Positions 27,749 to 36,849 of a DNA stretch of 64,000 nucleotides are shown here, in pieces. Origin of the DNA: Paenibacillus sp. yr247 (GTDB taxonomy: Bacteria; Bacillota; Bacilli; Paenibacillales; NBRC-103111); contig NZ_FNIF01000005.1 in the NCBI RefSeq assembly GCF_900103825.1, positions 124,001 to 188,000 on the forward strand, read 5' to 3'. Both the position numbers and the translations under genes were made by a program. The notes under the pieces are model-generated. The model did not search any database. It was not told the origin of the DNA and saw only the letters and a program-made list of their open reading frames with translations. Every line of letters starts with the position of its first letter. The stretch's first letter is position 1.

Positions 27749-30469
27749 TTATTTCTCAATCTCAACAATCTTGTTATCCAGCACATAAATCGTGACTTGA
27801 TCACCAGACACAAAGGAAGACGGCACTACCACTTCTGGCCCTTTATGATAATACGCTCTTGGGAACAGACTATAAGCCGTTTTATCTCCGGCGTTTGTTG
27901 CTTTTAAGTAGAATTGATTCACAACACTATTGTAGTTATCTACTTCCCGCTTAGATGCAACTGCGACTTGAATAAGAAGCTTGTCATTTGCGTCTTTCAT
28001 CACTTGTACACGATCGCCAACCTTGATAGATGCGAAACTCCACTCTACGCCGCCATTAAGCTTTACGCCATAGTTAGTGCCAGCGTTTATCACTTGACTC
28101 TTACCTGAGAAATCTTGAATAGTTAGACTGGAACTAGCCGCATTAACTGCTGTTACCTTGCCGCGCAAAGGACTAACAATCTCCGCTTTTATTACAGCCA
28201 GACCTTTGAACTTAAGCTTCACATAGTCATCAAGGGCAAAATCATTAACTGAACCTGCGCTTTGATCCGGCTTGCTGATTGGAACACCGTCCAGAGAAAT
28301 AACATAAGACGTATTAGCATCGTCCGTTACCGTAATCTGACTGCTGTTTATATTGGTCAAAATGGTTTTATAAATGGCTGTCTTACTTGTTACAATTTTC
28401 GTAACAATGTTCTGATCGAAGCTAAGTAATAAGCTGACATTATCCCCCACTTTCAAGTCGGAAAGTGTGCTGTTCGGTTTGTTCGCAAGTTCAACCTGCG
28501 GTGCATAAGTAAGTTTGAAAGTCAAGTTTTGACCACTGTCTGTTTTCAATGTAATATCATTCGTTTGCAAATTTAATTGCGTTAATGCACCATTCAGTTG
28601 GGTAGACATTTGAATTTGTGTAACTGTATCTTTGGAAACTAACAAATCTACATATTTTCCTGCGGTAAACGTGCCACTAAAGCTCGAGAATGGAAGCTTC
28701 GTACCTGCATAGGAAATAGAAACGGTATCATTCAATATATAAGCATGCGGTTTGCCTGTATTATCAATAACAGTTAATGATTTCGATGGCTGATCATAGG
28801 CAACTATTTTAGCAAAGTATAAATTATCAATAGAACGGTTAGTTACTGTAATCAAAGTAACTTTGTTATTAAGCACGTCCAGCTTAAGCTGATCTCCGGG
28901 TGCAATATCATAAATGCTTGCAGTCGCCAAACCATTAATTCGCACTTGAACATTTTCGGCTAATAAGTATGATGCTAACGGTGTGCCAGTCGACTTTGTA
29001 ATAGTTAGATAGGTTTTATCGTCACTCACATCTTTGAGAGTCCCCTCAACACTAACACCAACATCGGCTTGCTTTTTAACAGCAATCTTAACTACTTCAC
29101 TATTCTTAATCGTATACTCTACCGTATCTCCGATATGCAGTGAATTCAGATCTACCAAGCTGTTATCTGTTGATGTAATAATCAAGCCTGAGGAGTAGCT
29201 GTACGATTCCGGTTGGCCTGAATCGGTCTCGAGCATCGTAATTTGCGCAGTGTCTTTATTCAATGTTTGGATCGCGCCATTTGCTGTTTTATTAACGGGA
29301 ACCTGCTTAACAATGATGGAAGTAAACTTATCGCTTTTGACAATCTTGCTTTTACGCAATTGAATCGTGCTGCCAGCAACGATATCACCAAGGCTGAGAC
29401 CGCGACCATCTGTATCTGTTACAGTGACATCCGGAGCCAAATCATAGCTCTCAAAGTCATCCAATGTAGCCTTAAGGGTATTCATATTTAGCTTTAATAG
29501 TTTACCCTCTTGGATATCTAACTGAAGCTCATCACTAAGGATTTCAACATAGTAGGCCATACCATTTACTTGAACGAGAGAGACTTCGAACGTTTCTTCT
29601 AGTTTGTTCGAAGCAATTGCGTTATCATTTTTGTTCCCGTAAAACACTGTGTTCGGAGAAATTTTATATGTACTTGTATTCCCATCTTTGTCCATAATGC
29701 CAATACTGCCGCTAGTTAGGCTAGTCATGTAACCTTTGACAGCACGTGAAGGCAATATAGCTAGTTCTTTCTGCGAACGACTTAGAAACGCAGCCATCTG
29801 AGCACGTGTTACAGCCCCTTTAGGTTGGAATGTGCCATCTTCAAAGCCATCAACAACCTTTAGTGCAACGGCTGCATTAACAAAACCTAATGTTGTGCTG
29901 CTAATGGCACTATTATCTTGGAAAGCAGTCTGTGTCGTAGATAGACTTTGTGCGAATGCCGCCTTGCCAATGGCGCGAATAACCACTTCAGCTACCCATT
30001 CTCTTGTCGCCTTCCGCTGGCCCCACTTCTCTTTGGACTTATCGGTCTGACTTCTAACTTTCTCTTCCTCGTTGGAGATTAAACCCTTTTGAAGAGCAAC
30101 AGCTACATAATTACGCGCATAGTTATCAACTAACATGAAATCCGGAAAAACAGTTGCTGTCGTCATGGCGTCTACTTCGCCTTGTAAGCCCATCATACGT
30201 GTAGCCATAATAAGAACATCTTGCTGCGAAACCGGGTTTTCTGCCCGATAAGCACCATCCTCATAGCCCTCAATTATGCCTTCCAAAGCAAGTTTGGATA
30301 TATGTCGAATACCCCAGTAGTCCGATTTTACGTCAGGGAATGAAAGCTTAACGTTACTCGCAGTCGTCGACGGTGTTGTATTGACTGATTCAGCCATAAC
30401 CGGTGTCCCCGCCAAACTTGTTACGATTAAAGAGCTAACAATTGCACTTGCCAATTTCTTATTTTTCAT
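27749..30469 (-). CDS. SLH-domain surface protein with tandem beta-repeat region
   Basis: A 906-residue exported cell-wall protein. The signal peptide is residues 1-26 (cleavage near VMA-ES). Three S-layer-homology modules span about 44-95, 108-170 and 182-235; the first and third have the GYEDGxYR / GFEDGTFQPKGAVTRAQMAAFL signature that binds pyruvylated wall polymer. Residues 240-906 consist of related units of about 71-79 residues, each ending in a GDxVxLxxxxxxVxxIxV strand (near 447, 525, 604, 675, 747, 818 and 889). It is the last gene after the amidase and GerMN lipoprotein genes. A structural or anchoring role is likely; no enzyme motif is seen. Confidence 0.88.
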   Translation of the reverse strand: MKNKKLASAIVSSLIVTSLAGTPVMAESVNTTPSTTASNVKLSFPDVKSDYWGIRHISKLALEGIIEGYEDGAYRAENPVSQQDVLIMATRMMGLQGEVDAMTTATVFPDFMLVDNYARNYVAVALQKGLISNEEEKVRSQTDKSKEKWGQRKATREWVAEVVIRAIGKAAFAQSLSTTQTAFQDNSAISSTTLGFVNAAVALKVVDGFEDGTFQPKGAVTRAQMAAFLSRSQKELAILPSRAVKGYMTSLTSGSIGIMDKDGNTSTYKISPNTVFYGNKNDNAIASNKLEETFEVSLVQVNGMAYYVEILSDELQLDIQEGKLLKLNMNTLKATLDDFESYDLAPDVTVTDTDGRGLSLGDIVAGSTIQLRKSKIVKSDKFTSIIVKQVPVNKTANGAIQTLNKDTAQITMLETDSGQPESYSYSSGLIITSTDNSLVDLNSLHIGDTVEYTIKNSEVVKIAVKKQADVGVSVEGTLKDVSDDKTYLTITKSTGTPLASYLLAENVQVRINGLATASIYDIAPGDQLKLDVLNNKVTLITVTNRSIDNLYFAKIVAYDQPSKSLTVIDNTGKPHAYILNDTVSISYAGTKLPFSSFSGTFTAGKYVDLLVSKDTVTQIQMSTQLNGALTQLNLQTNDITLKTDSGQNLTFKLTYAPQVELANKPNSTLSDLKVGDNVSLLLSFDQNIVTKIVTSKTAIYKTILTNINSSQITVTDDANTSYVISLDGVPISKPDQSAGSVNDFALDDYVKLKFKGLAVIKAEIVSPLRGKVTAVNAASSSLTIQDFSGKSQVINAGTNYGVKLNGGVEWSFASIKVGDRVQVMKDANDKLLIQVAVASKREVDNYNSVVNQFYLKATNAGDKTAYSLFPRAYYHKGPEVVVPSSFVSGDQVTIYVLDNKIVEIEK

Positions 30470-30498
30470 CTTTGATATTGACTCCTCTGCTGCTCCAT

Positions 30499-31077
30499 TT
30501 AGTTAGGTCGTTTAATTGGATATGGAAGCTCAAGATGCCCCATTAAGCTATCCACTTGTTTGCCATCTTTCAGCACATACAAAGACTTGACTTCTGGAAA
30601 TTGAAAAACTGTTTTTTTCAAAGCTTGTAAAAATAATTCTTCACCAGGCGCACCTAATTGCGTTTTGGGGCCAAATTTAAGATCAATCTTCAACTCACCC
30701 TTGGCTTTATCAAAAGCAGTATTTGTGAACTTCAGATCATCAAATAATGGTATTGCTTTAGGATCGTCACTCTTTTTGAGTGCATTTAGCGCAGCTTCAT
30801 ACACGTCAGCTTCCTGCTTATAACTGATTGTGACTTCTTTTTCTACAAGTTTCATTTCGTCCTGATCGCTATAAAAGGTTTTTACCTTTTTTTGCTTTAA
30901 AGGTTCTGGTGTGGAACTTGGTAAAGGACTTTGTATCAAGGGTGTACTGCTCGGCGCAATCGTAGCTTGCGGTGTTGCTCCACCTGTCAATTGAGCTTTT
31001 TGACCGCAGGCGGTTAAAGATAACGTGATGGCACTTACAAGAAGAACACCTTGAAATAGGCGACTTGTTTTAGTCAT
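30499..31077 (-). CDS. GerMN-domain lipoprotein
   Basis: A predicted membrane lipoprotein of 192 residues. The start is at the ATG at 31077 because AAAGGAG lies eight bases before it; the longer frame would begin inside the upstream palindrome. The signal ends in the lipobox LTAC with C24 as lipidated residue. A Ser/Thr/Pro-rich linker (about 25-60) leads to a GerMN domain (about 65-190), with FPEVKSLYVLKDGKQ near the end. GerMN domains occur in germination and sporulation proteins, often near amidases. It sits 29 bases before the SLH gene and 70 bases after the amidase gene. Confidence 0.85.
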   Translation of the reverse strand: MTKTSRLFQGVLLVSAITLSLTACGQKAQLTGGATPQATIAPSSTPLIQSPLPSSTPEPLKQKKVKTFYSDQDEMKLVEKEVTISYKQEADVYEAALNALKKSDDPKAIPLFDDLKFTNTAFDKAKGELKIDLKFGPKTQLGAPGEELFLQALKKTVFQFPEVKSLYVLKDGKQVDSLMGHLELPYPIKRPN

Positions 31078-31085
31078 CTCACTCA

Positions 31086-31126
31086 CTCCTTTAGAGTTTT
31101 GCATAGCAAAACTAACTTCGAAAGCA
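31086..31126 (-). repeat. Shine-Dalgarno-adjacent palindromic element, copy B (GerMN gene)
   Basis: The sense strand reads ATGCTTTCGAAGTT, then AGTTTTGCTATGCAAAACT (31095-31113; 8-bp stem, 3-nt loop), then CTAAAGGAGTG and the start. It is the same architecture as the glgB and leuD copies, and lies between amidase and GerMN lipoprotein genes of one operon. Confidence 0.8.
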
Positions 31127-31147
31127 TACGCTTAATGCCTTCGTCTC

Positions 31148-32581
31148 TTATTTGAGGTTCAAGTATTCTTTGATGGCAGCAGCAATGGAAGCCGCTACTT
31201 TGTCTTGAAATGCTTCCTTGTACATGGCGGACTCATCATTCTTATTGGATAGATATCCCACTTCAACCAGAACCGCTGGCATTGTTGTTTTCGTGATGAC
31301 TCTGAAATCGGCTTGGCGCACTTTGCGATCCGCAAATCCTGCTGCGGCAACTACATTTTTATGGATGACATTCGCAAAAGCCATGCTTTCCGGTCTGTTA
31401 TAGTACGTTTCTGTGCCTGATATCGTTGCTTTGGCGCTATTCCCATGAATCGATAAGAAAAGATCCGCCAGATTGTTATTAGCAAAAGATACCCGGTCAT
31501 CCAGTGGAATGAACGTATCATCAGATCTGGTCATTAATACGGCAATACGCTTGTCCTGAAGAAGAAGACTCTCTACCTTCTTCGCTGTTGCGAGTGTAAA
31601 ATCCTTCTCATGCCTGCCTGTTATAGACAAAGCGCCTGGGTCTTGATCGCCGTGACCTGCATCAATCACCACGGTTAACTGATGCTCCCCAATCGAAGCA
31701 GTCCATTGATTTGGAAGCTTAGTAGGCTGAGCATGATAGTCCGCCGTACCTTTCAAATCCAAAATAATTCTTACTGTTGCCGGGTTATCCGTAAAGTTCG
31801 AAAAACGTACTTTCTGCACAAGCGGATGCTTAGATGGCAATTCCCCAGCATTATTGACTAGCAGCTTTTGAAGAGAATCATCTAGTGTCGTATTTGGGAA
31901 ATCAAATACAATTCGATTCGGATTTGATAATTTCATGATCGTTGGAACCAATGAACCGTCTTTTGCGTTAACGACCAAATCTTTATCTGATAACTCGATC
32001 GATGTCAGCAAGTGTACACTAGAGTCTGGTGTTTTCGTCCCTGTCCCTGTGCCCGTCGTTGGCGGCTTTGGCGGTGTTACCTCGCCATGATCATGGTTTT
32101 CCTCGTCATCAATTGGTCCTGTGACTGGCTTGGAATCGGAATCGTCTTTTTTGAACATATGTACGGATGTGGTTAAAGAGTCCCATTTAAATTCAATACC
32201 CAAAAACTGACCAATGAAACGAAGTGGCAGCATGGTATTACCTTTTTCAATGACGGGCGCAACTTCTAAGCTTTCCTTCTTGCCTTTAATTAGTGCCGTT
32301 TTGCTGTCGATAACCAGTTCAATGTTCACATCGTTTTTGACAATGGTAACCTTACGTGTGGTTTCATCCCAACTCACCTTCGCACCGATTTCTTCAACGA
32401 TAATCCTTACAGGTACAATCGTATTCCCGCTCACAATACGGGGCTGGACTTCATTAGACACCAGCTTTTTTTCATTCATATAGAGATTAATGCCACTAGG
32501 GGATTCCGCTCCCAATGCGTAAGATGGCAGGAGCAGCATGCAAACAAGCAACGTCAAACAAAATGCAGAAAATTTCATCAT
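31148..32581 (-). CDS. N-acetylmuramoyl-L-alanine amidase with stalk and AMIN domains
   Basis: A secreted zinc amidase that cuts the lactyl-peptide bond of peptidoglycan. The 477-residue product has a signal peptide (1-24) and a copper-amine-oxidase-like stalk domain (about 32-143, with VPVRIIVEEIGA and LPLRFIGQFLG). An acidic Pro/Thr/Gly linker leads to an AMIN domain (about 190-295) and an Amidase_3 domain (302-475). The metal and catalytic residues H310 (DAGHG), E325, H379 (SIHGN) and E440 (VEVGYLSN) are all present. AGAGGTG precedes two tandem ATGs; either could start. It heads the envelope operon. Confidence 0.92.
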   Translation of the reverse strand: MMKFSAFCLTLLVCMLLLPSYALGAESPSGINLYMNEKKLVSNEVQPRIVSGNTIVPVRIIVEEIGAKVSWDETTRKVTIVKNDVNIELVIDSKTALIKGKKESLEVAPVIEKGNTMLPLRFIGQFLGIEFKWDSLTTSVHMFKKDDSDSKPVTGPIDDEENHDHGEVTPPKPPTTGTGTGTKTPDSSVHLLTSIELSDKDLVVNAKDGSLVPTIMKLSNPNRIVFDFPNTTLDDSLQKLLVNNAGELPSKHPLVQKVRFSNFTDNPATVRIILDLKGTADYHAQPTKLPNQWTASIGEHQLTVVIDAGHGDQDPGALSITGRHEKDFTLATAKKVESLLLQDKRIAVLMTRSDDTFIPLDDRVSFANNNLADLFLSIHGNSAKATISGTETYYNRPESMAFANVIHKNVVAAAGFADRKVRQADFRVITKTTMPAVLVEVGYLSNKNDESAMYKEAFQDKVAASIAAAIKEYLNLK

Positions 32582-32769
32582 TCACCTCTATGTAATGTCG
32601 GAATTAGGATTGTTATCTTAAACACTCGAAATCTATTTCTTAAAAACTAGCAGCAACTTATCCATTGTAGCAAAATAGTCATACGCCCGACAGCAAAACC
32701 TCCGTTCCTTCGACAATCTAGTAATCTATTAGACGTGAGAAACTGCCAAAAGTTGCAAAAATGAATGAT

Positions 32770-32810
32770 AAAAAAACGAACCTTTAGAATCGCTTCTAAT
32801 GCTCGTTTTA
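32770..32810 (-). terminator. second hairpin terminator between leuD and the amidase gene
   Basis: The minus-strand arm AACGAGCATTAGAAG pairs with CTTCTAAAGGTTCGTT-like sequence with internal mismatches and runs into TTTTTTT. It lies 26 bases beyond the leuD terminator, making a tandem pair. The rest of the 309-base gap 32582-32890 shows no gene. Confidence 0.65.
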
Positions 32811-32835
32811 ATTACAATAACTTTGATACATGGGC

Positions 32836-32880
32836 AAAAAAAAGACGCCGCCAATGAAAGATCTCATTGGTTTGCGTCTT
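32836..32880 (-). terminator. leuCD terminator
   Basis: AAGACGCAAACCAATGAG pairs with CATTGGCGGCGTCTT around a short loop, followed by eight T on the minus strand, 10 bases after the leuD stop. Confidence 0.88.
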
Positions 32881-32890
32881 CGATGACAAC

Positions 32891-33496
32891 TTATTTATAA
32901 GCCAAACGCTTTTGGTGAGCTTGCTCATAAGCAGTGATTTTTTCTTCGTGCTGAAGTGTTAAGCCGATGTCATCCATGCCTTGCAGCAGGAATTGACGAC
33001 GATGCTCATCCAATTCAAAATTAATACTAAGCCCGTAATCATCAGTCAACTTGTTGTTTTCCAGATCGACATTTAACTTGTAGCCTTCGTACATCGCTGT
33101 ACGAGCGAACAAATCGTCAACTTGCTCTTCCGAAAGCTTGATTGGCAGAATGCTGTTTTTGAAGCAGTTGTTATAGAAGATGTCGGCATAAGACGGCGCG
33201 ATAATGACGCGGAAACCGAAATCTTGAATGGCCCATGGTGCATGCTCACGAGAAGATCCGCAACCGAAGTTTGCTCTGGAGAGCAGGACCGATGCTCCTT
33301 GATAGCGGTCTTGGTTTAATGGGAAGTTCTCGATCACATTGCCCGCCTCATCCCATCTCCATTCGAAGAAGAGGAATTGACCGAACCCGGAACGCTCAAT
33401 TCTTTTGAGAAATTGCTTAGGAATAATGGCATCTGTATCTACATTTACGCGATCCACAGGACCTACTAGGCCTGTATGTTGTTTAAAAGCTTCCAT
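32891..33496 (-). CDS. leuD: 3-isopropylmalate dehydratase small subunit
   Basis: The swivelling domain of isopropylmalate isomerase in leucine synthesis; works with LeuC. The start is placed at the ATG at 33496 (MEAFKQHTGLVGPVDRVNVD) with AAGGAG ten bases upstream; the longer frame would run through the palindromic element. Product 201 residues, the normal length. Motifs NVDTDAIIPKQF and GCGSSREHAPWA, which binds substrate, are intact. It follows leuC by 69 bases containing palindromic element C. Confidence 0.94.
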   Translation of the reverse strand: MEAFKQHTGLVGPVDRVNVDTDAIIPKQFLKRIERSGFGQFLFFEWRWDEAGNVIENFPLNQDRYQGASVLLSRANFGCGSSREHAPWAIQDFGFRVIIAPSYADIFYNNCFKNSILPIKLSEEQVDDLFARTAMYEGYKLNVDLENNKLTDDYGLSINFELDEHRRQFLLQGMDDIGLTLQHEEKITAYEQAHQKRLAYK

Positions 33497-33504
33497 GTTT
33501 TCAT

Positions 33505-33546
33505 TCTCCTTAAAGTTTTGCTTTAGCAAAACTAGCATCGTAAGCA
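33505..33546 (-). repeat. Shine-Dalgarno-adjacent palindromic element, copy C (leuD)
   Basis: The sense strand reads ATGCTTACGATGCT, then AGTTTTGCTAAAGCAAAACT (33514-33533), then TTAAGGAG and the leuD start. The 20-base palindrome is identical to the glgB copy. This copy lies between two genes of one operon, so it acts, if at all, on an internal ribosome site or as an internal processing or pausing site. Confidence 0.82.
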
Positions 33547-33565
33547 TTGCCTTAATCAGCCCAAA

Positions 33566-34987
33566 TTAAGCTTGTTGGTATTCTTTGATTTCCCAATCGC
33601 GAACGTCGTAGAAGTGACCCTTGATTGCTGCAGCAACAGCCATTGCTGGGGATACGAGATGCGTACGTCCACCGCGGCCTTGACGACCTTCGAAGTTGCG
33701 GTTGGATGTCGATGCACAGCGTTGGCCTGGTTGCAGAACGTCTGGATTCATTGCCAGACACATACTGCAGCCTGCATCGCGCCATTCGAAGCCTGCGTTA
33801 GAGAAAATTTTGTCCAAGCCTTCTTTCTCAGCTTGAATTTTCACACGTCCAGAACCTGGAACAACGATTGCAGTTACGCTTGGATCAACTGTGTAACCTT
33901 GAGCAATTTTTGCAGCGGCACGAAGGTCTTCAATTCGTCCGTTTGTACAAGAACCGATGAAGACATAGTCAACTTTGAGGCTCGTCATTGGAGTTCCTGG
34001 TGTTAAATCCATATATTCAAGCGCTTTTTCAGCCGCTTTACGTTCATTTTCTGTTTCGAAGCTTTGCGGATCCGGAACCAATGCATTAACGCCTGTTCCC
34101 ATGCCTGGGTTTGTGCCCCAGGTGACTTGCGGGATCAAGGAATCCGCATCGAAGTCAACAACGCGATCGTATGCTGCCCCTTCATCTGTCACATATTGCT
34201 TCCACGTTTCAACCGCTGCATCGAAATCTGCGCCTTGCGGCACATATTCTCGACCACGCAGATAGTTGAATGTCGTTTCGTCAGGAGCAATCAAGCCTGC
34301 TCTTGCTCCACCTTCAATGGACATGTTACAAACGGTCATACGCTCTTCCATCGAAAGTCCACGAATCACTTCGCCCGTGTACTCAATGACATAGCCTGTC
34401 GCGAAGTCAGTGCCATATTTCGCAATAACGCCAAGGATCAAATCCTTCGCTGTTACGCCTGGCTTCAAACTGCCGGTAATACGTACTTCCAACGTTTTGG
34501 CTTTGGATTGCTGCAGTGTTTGTGTAGCAAGAACGTGCTCCACTTCACTTGTTCCAATCCCGAAAGCGAGCGCACCGAACGCACCGTGTGTCGATGTGTG
34601 GCTATCGCCGCAAACGATGGTTTTGCCCGGATGTGTAAGGCCAAGCTCAGGTCCCATAACGTGTACGACACCTTGGTCGAGGCTGTCTAGGTCGAATAAC
34701 GTAACGCCGAAATCACGGCAGTTTTGTGAAAGTGTATCAATTTGTTGTTTGGAAATGGGATCCGTAATGTTGAAACGGTCTTTTGTCGGTACGTTATGAT
34801 CCATTGTTGCGAATGTAAGATCAGGTCTGCGAACTTTACGACCCGATAAACGAAGTCCTTCGAAAGCTTGCGGTGATGTTACTTCATGCACCAGCTGCAA
34901 GTCAATATAGATAACGCTAGGTTTGCCTTCTTCCTGGTTAATCACGTGATTTTCCCAGATTTTCTCGAACATTGTCTTTTTACTCAT
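33566..34987 (-). CDS. leuC: 3-isopropylmalate dehydratase large subunit
   Basis: The iron-sulfur aconitase-family subunit that isomerises 2- to 3-isopropylmalate. The 473-residue product has MDHNVPT, the [12 protein letters not shown] substrate loop, and cluster ligands in SCTNGR and CSMC. leuA and leuB are not present here, so the leucine genes are split. A LysR-type regulator is divergently transcribed with a shared 167-base control region, and no leucine T-box is evident. Confidence 0.95.
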   Translation of the reverse strand: MSKKTMFEKIWENHVINQEEGKPSVIYIDLQLVHEVTSPQAFEGLRLSGRKVRRPDLTFATMDHNVPTKDRFNITDPISKQQIDTLSQNCRDFGVTLFDLDSLDQGVVHVMGPELGLTHPGKTIVCGDSHTSTHGAFGALAFGIGTSEVEHVLATQTLQQSKAKTLEVRITGSLKPGVTAKDLILGVIAKYGTDFATGYVIEYTGEVIRGLSMEERMTVCNMSIEGGARAGLIAPDETTFNYLRGREYVPQGADFDAAVETWKQYVTDEGAAYDRVVDFDADSLIPQVTWGTNPGMGTGVNALVPDPQSFETENERKAAEKALEYMDLTPGTPMTSLKVDYVFIGSCTNGRIEDLRAAAKIAQGYTVDPSVTAIVVPGSGRVKIQAEKEGLDKIFSNAGFEWRDAGCSMCLAMNPDVLQPGQRCASTSNRNFEGRQGRGGRTHLVSPAMAVAAAIKGHFYDVRDWEIKEYQQA

Positions 34988-35085
34988 ATCCAGTCACCTC
35001 TTGTCATTATCCGCTCAATTTGTAAATGTCTTACCCTCATAACGTAGTTTATCATGGATATCATCATTGCTCCAAGATATAATAA

Positions 35086-35100
35086 CTATAAGCTTGATAG
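35086..35100. promoter_or_regulatory. candidate LysR-type operator between leuC and the LysR gene
   Basis: CTATAAGCTTGATAG is an interrupted palindrome containing T-N11-A, the core pattern of LysR-family sites. It is placed in the divergent leuC/lysR intergenic region, 55 bases before the regulator's ATG. A second AT-rich stretch lies on each side. Confidence 0.45.
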
Positions 35101-35154
35101 ATATTACCTATTAATTGAAAACCTTAAAGTTGAAAATTAGGAGATGTTTTTACC

Positions 35155-36048
35155 ATGGAATTACGTCAACTTCAATATGCGATTCAAATCGCGATCGAAC
35201 GGAACTTCTCACGCGCCGCGGAGAAACTTCATATCGCCCAGCCTTCTCTAAGCCAACAATTGTCCAAGCTGGAGAAAGAAATCGGCGTCCTTCTTTTCCA
35301 GCGCAGCACCAACTCGGTTGAGCTCACCCATGCAGGAGCACTCTTTGTAGAAAAATCGCAAAAAATTCTCGACATGGTTGAGCAGCTTAAGAAAGAAATG
35401 GAAGACATTTCGCAAATGAAAAAGGGCCGTCTTGTGGTAGGCAGTATGCCAATCACGGGATCGACCATTCTTCCTTTTGTAGTTCCAGCCTTTCAATCCG
35501 CTTATCCGGATATTGAAATTACTCTCGTTGAGGAAACCTCATCTAACCTAGAAACCCTTACGATGAATGGCCAAACTGATATCTCGCTTCTGTCTTTGCC
35601 TTTACGTGAGGATTCTCTTGTATATGAGACATTGCTGGAGGAAGAAATTGTTCTCGCGGTGCCCCCACAGCATCCATTAGCCAAAAGCAAAAAACCAATT
35701 CGTATAGATCAGCTTGAAAAAGAAGCTTTTATCGCCTTGAAAAAAGGGCAAGGCTTCCGCAAGCTAACTTTGGATCTGTGCCAAAAGGCAGGCATCATCC
35801 CCAGTATTGTCTTCGAATCCAGTAATATGGAAACGGTTCAGTCACTAGTCGCTGCAGGTATGGGCATTGCTTTTGTTCCCTATTTAATCTCGAAAAGAAG
35901 CTACAGCGAATTATCACCTGTTCACCTCACGCTTGAAGGCAGTCCAACTCGCACACTGGTTATTGCTTACCGTAAAGGCAGGTATATCTCCAAAGCTGCC
36001 GAGGCTTTCATCTCCACGATGAAAGAGGTCATGCGCACAATCGGTTAG
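35155..36048 (+). CDS. LysR-family transcriptional regulator
   Basis: A 297-residue regulator. The N-terminal winged helix (1-60) carries the family HTH sequence FSRAAEKLHIAQPSLSQQL, followed by a linker helix and a two-lobe periplasmic-binding-like effector domain (about 90-295). AGGAGATG precedes the ATG. Its divergent position next to leuC and the T-N11-A motif between them make control of leuCD and of itself the simplest idea. Resemblance to CysL/CitR/AlsR-type regulators is general, and the effector cannot be named. Confidence 0.88.
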   Translation: MELRQLQYAIQIAIERNFSRAAEKLHIAQPSLSQQLSKLEKEIGVLLFQRSTNSVELTHAGALFVEKSQKILDMVEQLKKEMEDISQMKKGRLVVGSMPITGSTILPFVVPAFQSAYPDIEITLVEETSSNLETLTMNGQTDISLLSLPLREDSLVYETLLEEEIVLAVPPQHPLAKSKKPIRIDQLEKEAFIALKKGQGFRKLTLDLCQKAGIIPSIVFESSNMETVQSLVAAGMGIAFVPYLISKRSYSELSPVHLTLEGSPTRTLVIAYRKGRYISKAAEAFISTMKEVMRTIG

Positions 36049-36127
36049 CTTTTATTCTCGAACAAATATGACTTCACAGATATCGATGGCAGACGTATGC
36101 CTCCATTTCGGGTTTAGATTCATCCGC

Positions 36128-36568
36128 TCATTTCATTAACCATTTTTGAATAAAATTCGGCGGTTGGATGCGGCAATTGTGAAAAGCCGCAATTTTCCAA
36201 TCGCCTTTCTCTTTGACAAGCACATTCGTATTAATGGAATCTCTGTTCTTTGGCGCCTTTTTCTGCCATCTGAGTTTGATAGCCCCTACACAGTGGGCAA
36301 CAGCCATGTCAGGAGATAGAAATCGGATCTGGATCGAGCCGCCGTCCGTCATCGAGGAGCCTCTGAGCACACCATTAAAAAGCTTCTGATGAATATCTGC
36401 AATCGCTTGACGCCCCTTGATATGCTGTCCATTGAAGGTCACATAGTCCGCATCTTCTGTAAAACATTGACCAAATGCTTGCCCATTATATTCATTCCAT
36501 GCTTTACCCAGCGCCTCGAAAATAGCATTTATTGCATTCTCATCTTGTTCTTTTCCTTTCACAATCAT
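36128..36568 (-). CDS. SgcJ/EcaC-like NTF2-fold protein
   Basis: A 146-residue single-domain protein of the SnoaL/DUF4440 group, with an alpha-beta cone fold. Markers are the helical INAIFEALGKAWNEYNG start, the DADYVTFNG and IKGRQAIADIHQKLF segments, and a closing KEKGDWKIAAFHNCRI. Members are often annotated as SgcJ/EcaC oxidoreductases, but functions are mostly unknown. It is monocistronic, convergent with the LysR gene. No substrate can be inferred. Confidence 0.75.
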   Translation of the reverse strand: MIVKGKEQDENAINAIFEALGKAWNEYNGQAFGQCFTEDADYVTFNGQHIKGRQAIADIHQKLFNGVLRGSSMTDGGSIQIRFLSPDMAVAHCVGAIKLRWQKKAPKNRDSINTNVLVKEKGDWKIAAFHNCRIQPPNFIQKWLMK

Positions 36569-36849
36569 CAGCTCACATCCTCTCTTTAATAACTTTAATA
36601 TTTAATAACCAAACCTGAGCGGTTTTTCCGCAAGTGAACACTTCCAATTTTGACATAAGAGCCCCGTCAAGGAATCGCACTGGGGTAGGAATAAATCCCG
36701 GTCTGCAGCCCGATTACATGCCTTTTCATTTATTTCTAACCAAATACCCTAACCCTTTGACCTCTGAAAGCATATAATATAAAAATTTCTTATCCATTTC
36801 CCAATAAAAAATGATAAAGAGATAGCAATAAGCTTAGGAGGCTGAAACC

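Noticed and set aside
33566-34799. Several open frames antisense to leuC
   Set aside because: They are shadows of a conserved gene in other frames.
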